64,000 nucleotides of DNA. It comes from Erythroxylum novogranatense. Taxonomy: Eukaryota; Streptophyta; Magnoliopsida; Malpighiales; Erythroxylaceae. The notes under the pieces are model-generated. The model saw nothing but the letters and a program-made list of their open reading frames with translations. It made no database searches and had not been told where the DNA came from. Positions 45,353 through 57,249 of this stretch are shown here, one piece after another. The position numbers and the translations under genes were made by a program. Position 1 is the first letter of the stretch. Each line of letters starts with the position of its first letter. The stretch covers positions 34,787,005 through 34,851,004 of the forward strand of contig CM057224.1 of assembly GCA_029891385.1 (NCBI GenBank), written 5' to 3'.

Positions 45353-45912
45353 TGTGGAATACGTGGAAGAGAAGTAAGAAGCATGGAACCTTCTTTTAAC
45401 TTGCTTAGTCATCATGTCATTTAATGACAAAATGACAAAAATAATGGAGAAGAGGAAGAGATGGTCGTGAGTTTTGATATGAAGCAAGAAAGAAAGAGTT
45501 TTCTTTGACCTTTTGAGTGATCTTCGTGGCCATGAAGCAAGAGAAAAACGATGGATGAAGATGGAGGTTTTAGAAAGGGTTTCTAAAGTTATCTCTTCAA
45601 CTTCATCAACGTTTAAGCTCATCTCTTCTCAAGTCTTTCATCTTCTCTTCCACCATTCTCCAAGCTCTCCAGGACAGAGGTAGGCTCTAGCAGGCTTTAT
45701 TCTGTTCTAGCTATTCCCGGGTCAAAGGGGTTTGATCCGGTTAGGTTTTCTGATCTCTGCGTGGATCACCTTTAGAGATAGTCTCTATTGGCTATTTAGG
45801 TTGATGTCTTCATACGGATACCTGGATCCTGGGTTCGGGAAAGTCCCGGGAACAAAAATTTTTGTTTTCCGCTGCCTGTACATGTGATGTACCTCCCGGG
45901 ATTTTCCTACAG

Positions 45913-45924
45913 TGGTATCAGAGC
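45913..45924 (+). other. copia-2 primer-binding site (tRNA-iMet)
   Basis: TGGTATCAGAGC one base after the LTR end. Confidence 0.93.
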
Positions 45925-47036
45925 ATCTGGTATCCCGTATGAAGCTATAACCTAAGCTAGATCAGAAACCCTAAGTGCTGTTGATGTTGATGCATGTGTA
46001 CTGCCCTGATTTCGAATTGCTATAGAGATAGGTTTTTCGAAATTTTTCTGCCCAGGATTGTTCATAACATGTTAGAGAATATGTCTATGAATTTTCAGAA
46101 TTTATCGATTTGATTTGATATAGTTTTGCTAATTAATTCCCTAAGGTTACAGATGCTGTTTTGTGAAACGATTCTGGAACAGGAAGTAGTATAAAATCGA
46201 GAATAAATTCTAGAAAAATCTTTTTCTGGATTTTCCTTCACCTACATGTCTCTAAGATGTTTGTGAATGTCTGTGAGCATGGAAATTGGATTTCAAGGTG
46301 ATTGGATATTTATTCACGAATTTATTCTATGCTGTTGAGAATTGCTGTGCTGATGAACACAGATTTTGAATCGGTTTTGTTATTTAGGTTGACTGAGTTT
46401 TTGATGGCCTAAAATCCTAAAAAAAATTCATGTAGCATGTTCTGAACATGTAGTAACCTATATAATTTTCTCATTATTTATTGAAATTTTTTCATTGATC
46501 ATTTCGAGCAATGTACAGGACTGGACAGTTTTGTGAAAATTGTTGAGACTGTTTTGCTTGGCTTGATTGAGTGTGCTTTTTCAGTTCCAATGCCTTGCAC
46601 CATTTTTAATGTGATTAAAAATGTGTTATCTTGATGTAGTATGATTTCCAAACTGAATTGCTTGAATTACCTTTTCCAAGAATTTTTGAATGCCGAATTG
46701 GTCACATTAGCGTCTCGTTAGTATATTGCATTATCTTGTTTGTTTTGACCGTCATATTTTTTATGGCATGTGCTGAAGTAAATTTGATAATGTATATGCT
46801 AGCTAGAGATGCTTAGGGTGAGAATTTGGGTGTTCCTAAATTGTTTGGAAATTAATGAGTTTTGACTCATTTCAAGCTTTTCATATAGTTTGACTATTTA
46901 AGGCATTCATAGTTCAATGAAGTGTTCATTGAGGCATCAAATTTATCAGATATTACCTTAGGTATGTAGGCGTTGTGAATTGGAATTGCATTAATTGAGG
47001 AATTAGCCGATTAGAGTTTTTAGCATATTTCCTGGA

Positions 47037-47276
47037 TAAGTCGACTTGTATGTGAAATAAGTCGACTTGTTCAAGAGTTTTGGATAAGTCGACTTGTGTA
47101 TAGAATAAGTCGACTTGTTCAAGATCTCAGTATAAGTCGACTTGTAGAACCTTGTAAGTCGATTTGTACATGGGCAGGTGAAATAAGTCGACTTGTGTCA
47201 TACAAGTCGACTTGTGTGTAGGCAGAAGCATAAGTCGACTTGCATTTGATGAAAGTCGACTTGTGGCATGCTCAGG
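47037..47276 (+). repeat. AAGTCGACTTG palindrome array in copia-2 leader
   Basis: Ten copies of (AT)AAGTCGACTTGT or variants within 240 bp, irregular spacing of 11-35 bp. Same core as at the LTR start. One copy has GTCGAT. Confidence 0.93.
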
Positions 47277-47460
47277 TTGGATGATGGATGATTATAAGGA
47301 TTGATTCAATACGATTGATGAAACCTAAATCATTCCATATAGTCATGGTGACTATAATCCTTAAGCTTGGAGAAGAAGAGACCCGAAATCCCTCCTCGGT
47401 ATATGAAAACTAACGCCTTCCATTAATATGGTAAGAACCGTAGTTCTTATAGGTTGAGTT

Positions 47461-47845
47461 GTTGAGCTAACCTCAAGCTCACTCTATACTGAATATGTTC
47501 AAACCATGAAAATAAGATTTTCGGATTAATGGGTCGGTTTTCCTAGAAGCGTTGATTTGTTGAGCTAACCTCAAGGTCAACGTGGACAGGCGAAATTGGG
47601 TAGCATACATCGATGTATGCGATCAAAGAGTTGATACCCAATGAAGTGCACACATCAACAAGTTGATAGACCGATCGATAGTTGTGTCTAAGATGTAATT
47701 GGTATATCGATACCTCCGAGACATAAGGTAGCTTGTTGAGCTAACCTCAAGGTCATTCTTAATGTCGGTTATCGATGATGCAATTGGTATGACCGATACT
47801 CACCGATTGACCTAAGTCAGGGCTTGTTGGGCAAACTCAAGGTCA
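47461..47845 (+). repeat. Four-copy GTTGAGCTAACCTCAAGGTCA repeat
   Basis: Copies at 47461, 47559, 47735 and about 47826 (the last as GTTGGGCAAACTCAAGGTCA), each preceded by a T-rich TTG. The intervening DNA also has related words (ATCGATGTATGC, GTATCGATAC, TATCGAC). Confidence 0.85.
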
Positions 47846-48299
47846 CTATTAGCAATGTCGGATATCGACCCACTAGACATTATGTCACTTTGTTTCTCCG
47901 GATTCGTAAAGAGGGTTATGGATTCTAGGAAACTAGTGGGAGCCATATGCATATCATGCAAGTCCTTATGATCATGCAGCATTTCTATTCTATCATTCCT
48001 TCTCTATCATGTTTAGGTTGATTGAAGAAGTCATTCATGTGAATTTTCGCTCTATTCGGACTGAATTTTCTTGATTGGCTAAGGAATCGAGAATTGTTCT
48101 CGATCCGAGGAACCGGGATACGCCCCAGATGTTCCACTTCCAGATGCACTCTTGCCGATGCTTCGATAAGGATCGAAAGCATATCGTAAGCATCTAAAGG
48201 ATGATGATATGGATACTTGCATTATGCTTGTCTTGATGTCACCAGAGCTGCGAAGAAGCGGACGAGTCCATGGATGCTCACGTTATAGTATCTCATCTT

Positions 48300-48895
48300 A
48301 GGAGCTGTTTGATGAGTGAGCTCGGTCCGAAAGGTTCAAGACCTCGAGCTTCTCTCATCATAAAGATGGCTCTGCGGACAATCGCTAACATGCAAGATAC
48401 CCCAAGATGAATGGCTATATTGAGAGATTGGTTGTCTTAGGATTTGTAATGGATTATGAATTAAGTAGAGACTTAATTCTGGTTGGATTGTCTGATGGTT
48501 GTTCACAGTTCGTGTTAAACTATCGGATGAACCAAATATCCACAACAATTCTCGAGTGATCAATCTGCTTTCGACAATTGAAAGGTGCTATCAAGATAGA
48601 TAGCAAGTGCTAATGGTGGATGCTTCTTCTTCTAATTCAAAGAAGAAAAGGCCAAGAAACTAAAGGGAAGTGCCATCAAGAAAACCAAAGTATTCTCGCC
48701 TCAAAAGGATTTTGCTTTCATCAGGGCAAGTCTAGCCACCAGAGGCTAAACCGTAAAATCTATCTCGAGTCCTTGAAATGTAAGAAGGCATCAGATGCCT
48801 CTACTTCTTCAAATATGTTTGTCATTGAGGTTAATACTATTCCTGATCCAAACATATCGGTATTTGATACCGGATGTGGCTCATACATATGAAAT
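48300..48895 (+). pseudogene. copia-2 gag and protease
   Basis: The sense in the frame around 48400-48600 gives MNGYIERLVVLGFVMDYELSRDLIL, SDGCSQFVLNYRMN and the LINLLSTIER region, the gag helical domain, with stops between. 48620-48892 continues to SNMFVIEVNTIPDP and the protease active site VFDTGCGSYI (DTG), then a stop, then NDMQGLRD. A zinc knuckle was not found. Role: coat protein and polyprotein processing. Broken by frameshifts. Confidence 0.82.
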
Positions 48896-49902
48896 GATAT
48901 GCAGGGCCTCAGGGACAGTAGAAAGCTCATAAAAGGAGAACTAGACCTTCGTGTAGGTAATGCAGCAAGAGTTGCTACATTAGCCGTAGGCACTTATGTC
49001 TTGTTACTCCCTACTGGGCTTGCATTCAAATTGAATGATTGACATTTTGTACCTGTTTTAAACAAAGAACATATTGTATGTTTTATGTTTAATTAGAGCT
49101 GATTTCCATTTGACTTTTAGTAGCAATGGTTGCTATATTAGTTGCAATGGAAAGCTCTATGGTACTGGTACATTATGCAATGGAATTGACATATTAGATA
49201 TGTCATATCCAGTTCTGAATGTCAATGACGCGAAAAGACATAATTGAGATAATTTAAAATCAACTTACTTATGGCATTGTCGGCTTGGCCATATAAATGA
49301 GACACGCATCGCTAAGCTCCATAAGAGTGGATGTTTAGGGTCATTTGATTATGAATCATATGACACATGCGAATCTTGTTTATTAGGCAAGATGACTAAG
49401 TTATCCTTTAAAGGAAAGGGTGAACGAGTGAATGGAATATTAGACCTAATACATTCGGATGTATGTGGTCCGATGTCCATCCATGCCAGAAGTGGTTGTT
49501 TTTACTTCATTACTTTTATCGGTGATTATTCACGATATAGGTATCTGTATTTGATGAGATACAAATCTGAAGTATTTGAATAGTTCAAATAATTCAGAAA
49601 TGAAGTAGAAAACTAACTTGGTAAAAGTATGAAGACATTACGATCTGATCGTGGTGAAAATACTTAGACCAACAGTTTTGGATTATCTCAGAGATAATGG
49701 GATATTATCTCAGTGCACTCCTCCTTGCACGCCGCAGCACAATGGTGTGACTGAAAGGAGAAATCGAACCTTGTTAGACATGGTGCGATTGATGATAGGT
49801 TTTGCACAGTTTTGGGAATATGCGCTTGAGACAACTGTTTACTTGCTAAACAGAGTTCCATCAAAGACAGTTGATGTTACTCCATATGAAGATATGGACT
49901 AA
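48896..49902 (+). pseudogene. copia-2 protease end and integrase
   Basis: After the protease tail (LDLRVGNAARVATLAVGTYVLLLPTG) comes the GAG-pre-integrase zinc finger with all HHCC ligands (LWHCRLGHINETRI...CESCLLGK). Next are the integrase core (LIHSDVCGPM, then LRSDRGE near 49640) and QHNGVTERRNRTLLDMVR (49651-49902). The three catalytic acids (D, D, E in GVTERRN) are recognisable, but two stops or shifts (about 49580 and 49665) break the frame. Confidence 0.87.
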
Positions 49903-51740
49903 CTAAAAACCCTATCTTTCTTAGCTGAAAGTATGGGATTGTCCTGCTTACGTGAAGCGGACACAGTCAGATTAGCTTGATGCAAAGTCTGACAAGTGTT
50001 TGTTTGTAGGATATCGTAGGATATCAAATTCTACCTTGCTTAGGAACAAAAGTTGTTTGTTTCCAAGCATGCTGTTTTCTTAAAGAAATAGTTTCTTTTA
50101 CAAGAGGACAGTGGGAGCAAAGTTGAACTTGGAGAAGTTCAAGATGCTCGAACAAACACAGATCAACTGCCTGAACCTGAAACTGTCACTCATATAGATG
50201 AGGTAACAATTCAATCTTCTACTACACACAAATTTCGTAGGTTAAGTAGGATACGCACTGTTCCCGATAGATATGGATTTCTCGCGAGGAACAGAATGGC
50301 GTATTGCTCATATGAGATGATGCGCCTACTACCTATGAACAGGTTCTGAAAAGTTCAGAGTCTGGAACATGGCTTTGTGCCATGAAAACTGAAATGGATT
50401 CCATGTACATAAACCAAGTATGGACTTTGGTTGTTACACCTGAAGGGATAAAACCCACAGGGTGCAAAGGAGTTTTCACAAGAAAACCAACATGAATGGT
50501 AATCTGATTACCTATGAAGCGAGGCTAATGGCCAAAGGATATCGTCACAGACAAAGAGTTGACTATGACGAAACCTTCAGCCCCGTAGCAATGCTTAAAT
50601 CCATTAGGATACTCCTAGCCATTTCCGCTCATTATGATTATGAGATATGGCAAATGGATGTGAAGATAGCTTTCCTGAGAGGAAATCTACCCGAGGATAT
50701 GTATGACACAACCTGAGGGCTTCACTTCCATCGATGGCGAAATGGTATGCAAGCTTCAGAAATCCATGTTTGGATTGAAGCAAGCATCCAGGAGTTGGAT
50801 TATCCGCTTTCTTTGAGTCAATCAAAGAGTTTGATTTCTCAAAATTCGGATGAACATCAGTGTGTATAAGAAGGTTAATGGACCGTAATCGCATTCCTTG
50901 TGTTGTATGTAGATGACATATCGTTACTAGGAAACAATGTTTCTATGCTGCAATCAGTTAAAATTTGGTTATCCAAACAATTTGCGATGAAAGACCTTGG
51001 TGAAGCAACTTATATCCTCGATATAGATTTATGCAGATAGATCAAAGGTTGCTTGGTCTTTCACAAGCATCGTACATAGATGAGATGCTAAAGAGGTTTA
51101 GCATGAAACGATGCTATGTACGAGGCCCGATGTATCGTATGCTCTAAGTGTTACGAGCGGATACCAATCGGCCTGGTGAGGGTCATCAGGTGGTCATCAA
51201 GAATATCCTCAAGTACTTGTGAAGCACTAAGGATGTTTTCTTGATGTTTGGAGATGGAAATCTCCATATGAGCAGGCATTCAGATGCCAGTATCTAATCT
51301 GATAAGGATGATTCTGAATCACGATCAGGTTATATACATTCACACTGAATAGCGTGGCGGTCATTGGAAAGAATTCCAAACAAGAGAGGACTGCTGATTC
51401 AACAACCGAGGCAGAGTACCTATCGCATGAGATGCGCAAAGGAAGCGTTTTGGATCAAGAAGTTCATTATCGAACTTGATCCGTCCCTACACCGTGATGG
51501 GCCCATAGGATTGTATTGTGATACAACGGGCTAGTCTTGCGCAGCAAAGGAACCAAGGTCTCATCGACGATCCGAACTCGTACTACCGATTCGGGAGATC
51601 ATTAGTCGAGATGATATCCCGATAGAGAAGTCCCACGAGCAAAGTGTTGTTGTTCGCTGACAAAGCCATTGTCACAGAGAATTGTGTTTCTCATGGACTC
51701 GCTTATGGTATTGGATACTAAGGCGATTGGCTTTAGGTCA
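49903..51740 (+). pseudogene. copia-2 reverse transcriptase and RNase H
   Basis: RT blocks: CKGVFTRK, YEARLMAKGYRHRQRVDYDETFSPVAMLKSIRILLA and [13 protein letters not shown] (50462-50716), [15 protein letters not shown] (about 50750), an intact YVDD box at 50907-50918 (LYVDDISLLGN), MKDLGEA. RNase H: SGYIFTLN, then STTEAEYLS (about 51405), YCDT, and an EIISRDDI-like end. At least eight small frame breaks lie between blocks, for instance at 50700, where MTQPEGF is out of frame with ED(I)Y. The gene would be complete without them. Confidence 0.88.
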
Positions 51741-51750
51741 AGTGGGAGAT
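51739..51750 (+). other. copia-2 polypurine tract
   Basis: CAAGTGGGAGAT immediately before the 3' LTR, the classic copia PPT. Confidence 0.9.
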
Positions 51751-53690
51751 TTAGTAAGTACAAGTCCACTTGTACTCTTCGATAAGTCGACTTGTTCTTG
51801 AAAAGTACCGATAAGTCGACTTGTACATTGGATAAGTCGACTTATTCAAGGATCGTGATCGTTTATTTGTGCCCTAAAGGCAATCCCTTTAGCTGCTTTT
51901 ATTCACAATCGTGATGCGGTCGAATGAACAAATAAAGAAAAGGCATAATTCATTAATTTGATGTTCATGAACATTGTTTATGAATTGATTGGATCTTTAA
52001 TCGATTAATGAAGTCCATGATATATGACATAGCATGAAGGAAATTATGATGTGATCATACTCCCGAGATTCCTATCATGTGCAATTATGTCGTTGTCTAA
52101 ATTCTCCTAGTCATAGGATTAATGAGACCGACATCATTAATTCGGATAGACTAGCATATGTCATATTCCTTGATTGATCAAGCAATGGATCTCGAAACCG
52201 TAAATATGAGATATTTAGAGTTGACATGTGGATGCTTACTAAGCGGTAGTAGGTTCATTGATGACTGCCATGAGATCATCACATGGATATCTTATCTAGT
52301 GTCGCGATAATCTCATCATAGCAATGGTGCAAATATCCTTAGACTTGAGGTACTCAAGGATATCTTGATATCGATTCAGACTTTGACTCCATTCCTTGTT
52401 GCCTTCCGGAGGTAACTCATAGGGTGGTGCTTGGGTACAACTTGAGGTATTCAAGATAATTGAGGAGCCAATAAAGGATTCACCACTTCGGATTAGCGTA
52501 AGAGATACCCATGGCCTCTTATCGGATCATTACTTGTAAATTTCTGTCAGAGTGAATATGTCATGAAGAGTGTCTTCATGGACATATAGAGTAATGAGTC
52601 CTAGACGAGATCTCGTTATCACTGGGCTAGACTCGCCTAGTGAGAGTCGACACTTTGACCATACTCATAACCAAGTGGGGTATAGGATGGTGAAAGGACT
52701 AATTGCACCAGAATTGTCATGGAAGGGTTCGTGATCCAGCCAGTGATGAATACATCAAACCGATTACTTTCCGGTCAATTGGGGTCATGATGTGTTGCTA
52801 GATACCGCTCATGACTTGCTCAGATTAATTGTTAATCTAAGTGGCCAACATAACCGGAGCCTAAAGTGGTCACACGCTTAAGAGTGTTTCGAGAATCAGA
52901 AATAGTAATTGGACAGAGTTCCAAATATGGAGAGCATTAGATTAAATGGATCCCGATGAGATTGGGATATGTCCCGATGAGATCGCGACATCAATATTGC
53001 TAAGAAAGGTTTCCGAGTCGTTTCAAAGATCGGAGCCCTAGAGGCCAGTAGACCTAATTCCAGGTGACGGACCACTTTAATAATATATATACATATATAT
53101 ATATATGATTAATTAATTAAATAATTAATATATATATATATATATATGTGGAATACGTGGAAGAGAAGTAAGAAGCATGGAACCTTCTTTAACTTGCTTA
53201 GTCATCATGTCATTTAATGACAAATGACAAAATAATGGAGAAGAGGAAGAGATGGTCGGAGTTTTGATATGAAGCAAGAAAGAAAGAGTTTTCTTTGACC
53301 TTTGAGTGATCTTCGTGGCTATGAAGCAAGAGAAAACGATGGATGAAGATGGAGGTTTTAGAAAGGGTTTCTAAAGTTATCTCTTCAACTTCATCAACGC
53401 TAAGCTCATCTCTTCTCAAGTCTTTCATCTTCTCTTCCACCATTCTCCAAGCTCTCCAGATGAGGTAGGCTCTAGCAGGCTTTATTCTGTTCTAGCTATT
53501 CCCGTCAAAGGGTTTGATCCGTTAGGTTTTCGATCTCTGTGTGGATCACCTTTAGAGATAGTCTCTATTGGCTATTTAGGTTGATGTCTTCATACGGATA
53601 CCTGGATCCTGGGTTCGGGAAAGTCCCGGGAATAAAATTTTTGTTTTCCGCTGCCTGTACATGTGATGTACCTCCCGGGATTTTCCTACA
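51751..53690 (+). repeat. copia-2 3' LTR
   Basis: Full-length homologue of 43950-45911 but with dozens of 1-3-base deletions and substitutions, except for the last 120 bp. Its first bases read TTAGTAAG instead of TGTAAG. Confidence 0.93.
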
Positions 53691-53882
53691 AGAAAGTGAG
53701 TTTTTTTTTACTATGACAGTTTTGGAAAGTGTATATAAATGTTTTGAAAAGTTCAAGAGTTTTTGAAATAAACATTTGATGAAATTTCTACTATAAAATC
53801 CTTTATAAAATGGCAAAGTTTTTTAGAAATAGCTTTTGTTATTTTCAACGAATAAGCATATTATCCACGAGCTCTCTAGCTC

Positions 53883-55596
53883 TGTTGGACCCCGTCTCCG
53901 AGGCCCAACATTCGAACCCATAAAAACATACATAAGCATAGAGGACCCAAAACCGACACAAAAATGGGCCACAAAAGGAGAAATATAAAAAATAGAAAAT
54001 TTGGCTTTGGATTGTTAGGAAAATATGTTCCTTACGCTCTAACAGTTCCAACGCCACTGAAATCGTTCAATTTGGATTTGAAATGAAAAAGTTATGGCAA
54101 AAATACTATCTTAAAGAAAACAGTGAAAACAGTCCCTCTACCGACGTCATGTAAATATTTGAAATCTTTATAGGCAAAATTACTGATCGGCTCCTTCATA
54201 AAAAGTGTAGGTTTATGCCTCTAGTTTCATTTAAAACAAGAATTGCCTCAATCCAAGCCCTATAGCTCCAGATATTTAAAAATTAGTGAGGTATATTCAG
54301 AAAGAATCAGCCGACCTCCACACTTTGTTTCAAACCACCTTTTTCAATTTAAAATAAAAATTGATAAGTAAAATGTAGAAGGTTAGAAAAATCTCTTAGA
54401 AAACTATCGGTTCGAAAATCAGCTCAATCGGAGGTCTGTGCAAAAAGTTATGACCAAAAGAAGGGGGACAACGAGTCCGATTTCTCAGGATCTCGTGGCC
54501 ACAAGCGGGCAGCCGGGAGAAGGCTAGGTCAACGTGCACGTGACTATCACAACGGGGTTCTCTCTTGCCCACACACACAAATAATCTATGCTCAAATAGT
54601 TTCATTCATAGGTTTCTTCAAAATTTTCAAGTATGCACAATTTCATACTTTACATAATTCCATACTTTACATTTCTTTCAAAGACAAGATGCCACATTTA
54701 ATATACATATCCAAATATTCATCGGAAATTAACTTTTTACACAAATATAAAACAAAGCACATAAGCATACAAGGTCACCCATTACATAATGACTATAAAC
54801 GCATTACCCACCTAAAATGTCAAAAATCTGAGTTCACAAATGTCCTTCCTCTCTCTCTTGAGTGAGGTTTCCTTGGTTCCCTTCAATAAAACACATCTCG
54901 ATTTAATTTCGAAACTCATCGGAAAGTTATAACATTCAAGAATCAAAGGAAAACTAACAATAACCTCAAATCTAACCTATCTATAACCCATTTAAGCTAG
55001 AATAACCAAAACCCTAGCTTAGGAATCACAAAACCACTCATCTCTTCTTTCTTTCTTCATTCCTACACAAACCCTAACCTTCATTTCATCCCCTTTCTTG
55101 AATCTAACTCAAAGGAAGATAGATACTTACCTTAAGCTCTTGATTTCTCTTCCTTTTCCACTTTTCTTCTTCTTTCTTCTTCTCACAAGCCTCCCACGAT
55201 TTTCTCCTTCCTTTCTTCCTTGGCCGAAAGTCCTCTTCTTCTTCTCTCACGCTTTCTTCTCTTCTTTCTTTTGTTTTACACTTGCTTACTCCTCTTCTCC
55301 TCTTTAATTCACTTATTCTCATTTAACTCTTCCTACACCAAAACTATGTAGTTTTGGCTTCTCACTTAGTTCCTTTGGGCTCTCCTCCTCCTCTCAAGCC
55401 CACTACCACCAAACCCACTTATTCTAATCCTCCTTCTTCATTCTAACAACTCTTTAAGCCCACTCCTCCAATAGGCCCATTCTAATAATCTAACTCTAAT
55501 CTCTAATTACCCTTTTTAATACTAAAAATATAAGACTCATCCTTTAAAATATATTGAAACAATTTAAGGCAAAAATTAATGGATAAACAAAAGAAA

Positions 55597-55628
<32 letters not shown>

Positions 55629-55657
55629 TAATAAAGAAAAATTTTCGGGACCCAACA
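53883..55657 (-). repeat. gypsy-3 3' LTR (internally deleted)
   Basis: Collinear with the 5' LTR up to AGAAGGGGGA (54469), then jumps to CAACGAGTCC, which corresponds to 62408 in the 5' LTR. The segment 61041-62407, which holds the palindrome cluster and two plus-oriented modules, is missing. Confidence 0.93.
54474..54545 (-). promoter_or_regulatory. Conserved LTR block GTCACGTGCACG...CTTCTCCCGG
   Basis: The minus strand reads GTCACGTGCACGTTGACC, then AGCCTTCTCCCGGCTG, then CCGCTTGTGGCCACGAGATC. The same block is at 62411-62482 (minus), 38020-38080 (plus) and 43715-43783 (plus), with a weaker form at 35462-35532 and 36815-36890 (minus). Conservation between otherwise different LTRs suggests a function, possibly RNA structure or 3' processing. 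Confidence 0.7.
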
Positions 55658-55671
55658 ATTCTCCCCTCCTA
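55658..55671 (-). other. gypsy-3 polypurine tract
   Basis: ATTCTCCCCTCCTA on + (TAGGAGGGGAGAAT on minus), next to the 3' LTR. Confidence 0.88.
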
Positions 55672-57150
55672 ATAGAATTTCGTCCTCGAAATTCTTACCT
55701 GAGTCCATGAAGAGATACGGATACTTCTCCTTCATGGCTTCCAAAGGCTCCCAAGTCGCTTCCTCGGTCGAATGGTTCCTCCACAAGACCTTAACCAGCT
55801 TTACAATCTTATTCCTTAACACTTTTTCCTTTGAATCTAAGATCTCCACCGTTGCTCCTCATAACTCAAATCCTCTCTCAACCGAACTTCAAGGTTGAAC
55901 TATATGCGAAGGATCCACCAGATCTCCTCAAAGATCGACACATGGAACACATTATGAATCTTAGACAACTCCGATGGCAAATCTAACTTATAAGCCAAAG
56001 GCCCAATCCTCTCAATGATCTTGTATGGGCCTATATACCTCGGGCTAAGCTTACCTTTCTTACCAAACCTCAAAACACCTTTCCATGGAGAAGCTCTAAG
56101 AAACACTTTCTCACCCACTTCAAATTCCATCTCTTTCCTATGGGCATCCGAATAGCTCTTCATCCGATCTTGAGCTGCCTTAAGCCTCTGCTTCACTAGC
56201 TTTATCTTATCAACTGTAAACTGCACTAACTCAGGTCCCACAAGCTTCCTTTCACCTTCCTCGTCCCAACATATAGGAGTTCTACATCTCCTACCATACA
56301 AAGCCTCATAAGGTGCCATCTGAATTCTCGAATGATAGGAATTATTATAAGCAAACTCAATCAAAGGTAAGTGATCATCCCACGAACCTTTGAAATCCAA
56401 AACACAAGCCCTCAACATTGCTTCCAAAGTCCGAATGGTCCTCTCCGATCGTCCATCACCATGGATGGAAAGCCGATCTTGAAATGCAATCTAGTCCCCA
56501 AGGCCTCCTGCAAACTCTCCCAAAACCTAGAGGTAAACCCGGGATCTCTATCGAAACTATCGAACTCGGAATCCCATGAAGCCTAATCACCTCATCCACA
56601 TACTTCTTAGCCAACACATTCAAAGAATCTGTCGATTAATTGGCAAGAAGTGAGCTAACTTAGTCACCTATCCACAATCACCCATATTGAATCATGCTTC
56701 GCTAGATCTCTAATCCCATCGAAAATCCATAGTTATCTTTTCCCATTTCCACTGAATAGGCAAGGATTGCTTGCTCGAAGGTGCTTGGTGTTCACTTTTA
56801 ACTCACGGCACACCAAACATCTTTTAGCATACTCGCCACATCTTTCCTCATTCCTTTCCACCGTAAATGCTCTTTCAAATTCGATACATCTTAGAACTCC
56901 TGATGCATCGCATAAGGAGCATTATCGCCTCATCAAGAATCTCATCTCTCAACTCTAACTTGCCCGGACACACACTCTACTACCCACAACCATCAATCCA
57001 TCTTCCTTTACCTCTACATTAGACGGCTTGCCGCTCTTTATCTCTTCCCTAAGCTTACTCAAGTACTCATCATGATCCCGCACCTTGATCTTCTCTTCAA
57101 CACCGGCCTCACCTCAAACTTGCCAAAATACACTCAGCCCATCTTGCCTC
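55672..57150 (-). pseudogene. gypsy-3 integrase and chromodomain
   Basis: The clean frame 55900-56427 holds the integrase end: DHLPLIEFAYNNSYHSRIQMAPYEALYGRRCRTP, then the DNA-binding end VGEKVFLRASPWKGV and the GPF/Y module IGPYKIIERIGPLAYKLDLP...VFHVS. The chromodomain follows at 55680-55849 (ILDSKEKVLRNKIVKLVKVLWRNHSTEEATWEP) in another frame, one shift away. The core with the first acids (56450-57150) is heavily frameshifted and only fragments are readable. The integrase inserts cDNA; the chromodomain binds heterochromatin marks. Confidence 0.92.
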
Positions 57151-57249
57151 AACATCACATCAAGTCTGCTAAATCCTTCAGAAGGGAAGATACACACTCT
57201 CCATGTGAGCCATAGTGGACTTCCTACTCGAGCATCCGCTACCACATTA

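Larger units (their letters stand above)
43950..45911 (+). repeat. copia-2 5' LTR
   Basis: TGTAAGTACAAG...TTTTCCTACA. It starts with palindromes (43954-44042). An (AT)n microsatellite flanks ATTAATTAATTAA at 45293-45352, probably in the promoter zone; the transcript leader with CTTCTC runs follows. The last 120 bp (CCTGGATCCTGGGTTCGGGAAAGTCCCGGG) are identical in the 3' LTR except for one or two bases. Confidence 0.95.
45925..48200 (+). other. copia-2 non-coding leader
   Basis: About 2.3 kb between PBS and the first gag-like sense, with no domain and no long ORF. It is unusually long for copia. It contains a palindrome array (47037-47276) and a four-copy GTTGAGCTAACCTCAAGGTCA repeat (47461-47845). 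Confidence 0.7.
43950..53690 (+). mobile_element. Ty1/copia retrotransposon copia-2, long LTRs, disabled
   Basis: LTRs 43950-45911 (1962 bp) and 51751-53690 (1940 bp), target duplication AGAAA at 43945-43949 and 53691-53695. PBS follows the left LTR, PPT precedes the right one. A long leader with two repeat systems lies at 45925-48200, then gag, protease, integrase, RT and RNase H in copia order (48300-51740). Every domain is present but in many short frames. The right LTR and pol contain many small indels while the left LTR looks regular. Lineage not resolved; the DTGCGSYI protease and long LTRs differ from copia-1. Confidence 0.93.

Noticed and set aside
45317..45622. 101-residue minus-strand ORF in the copia-2 LTR, with a shorter copy at 53210-53443
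   Set aside because: Not kept in frame between the two LTRs and has no domain; antisense shadow of LTR sequence.
47037..47276. Regularly repeated 14-bp palindromes resembling a CRISPR array
   Set aside because: Eukaryotic retrotransposon leader, spacers of uneven length (11-35 bp), repeats too short, no cas genes.
55098..55322. Short Phe/Ser-rich ORF and basic antisense ORF, repeated at 63026-63286
   Set aside because: Leader tract of the gypsy-3 LTR; both copies are part of the LTR pair.
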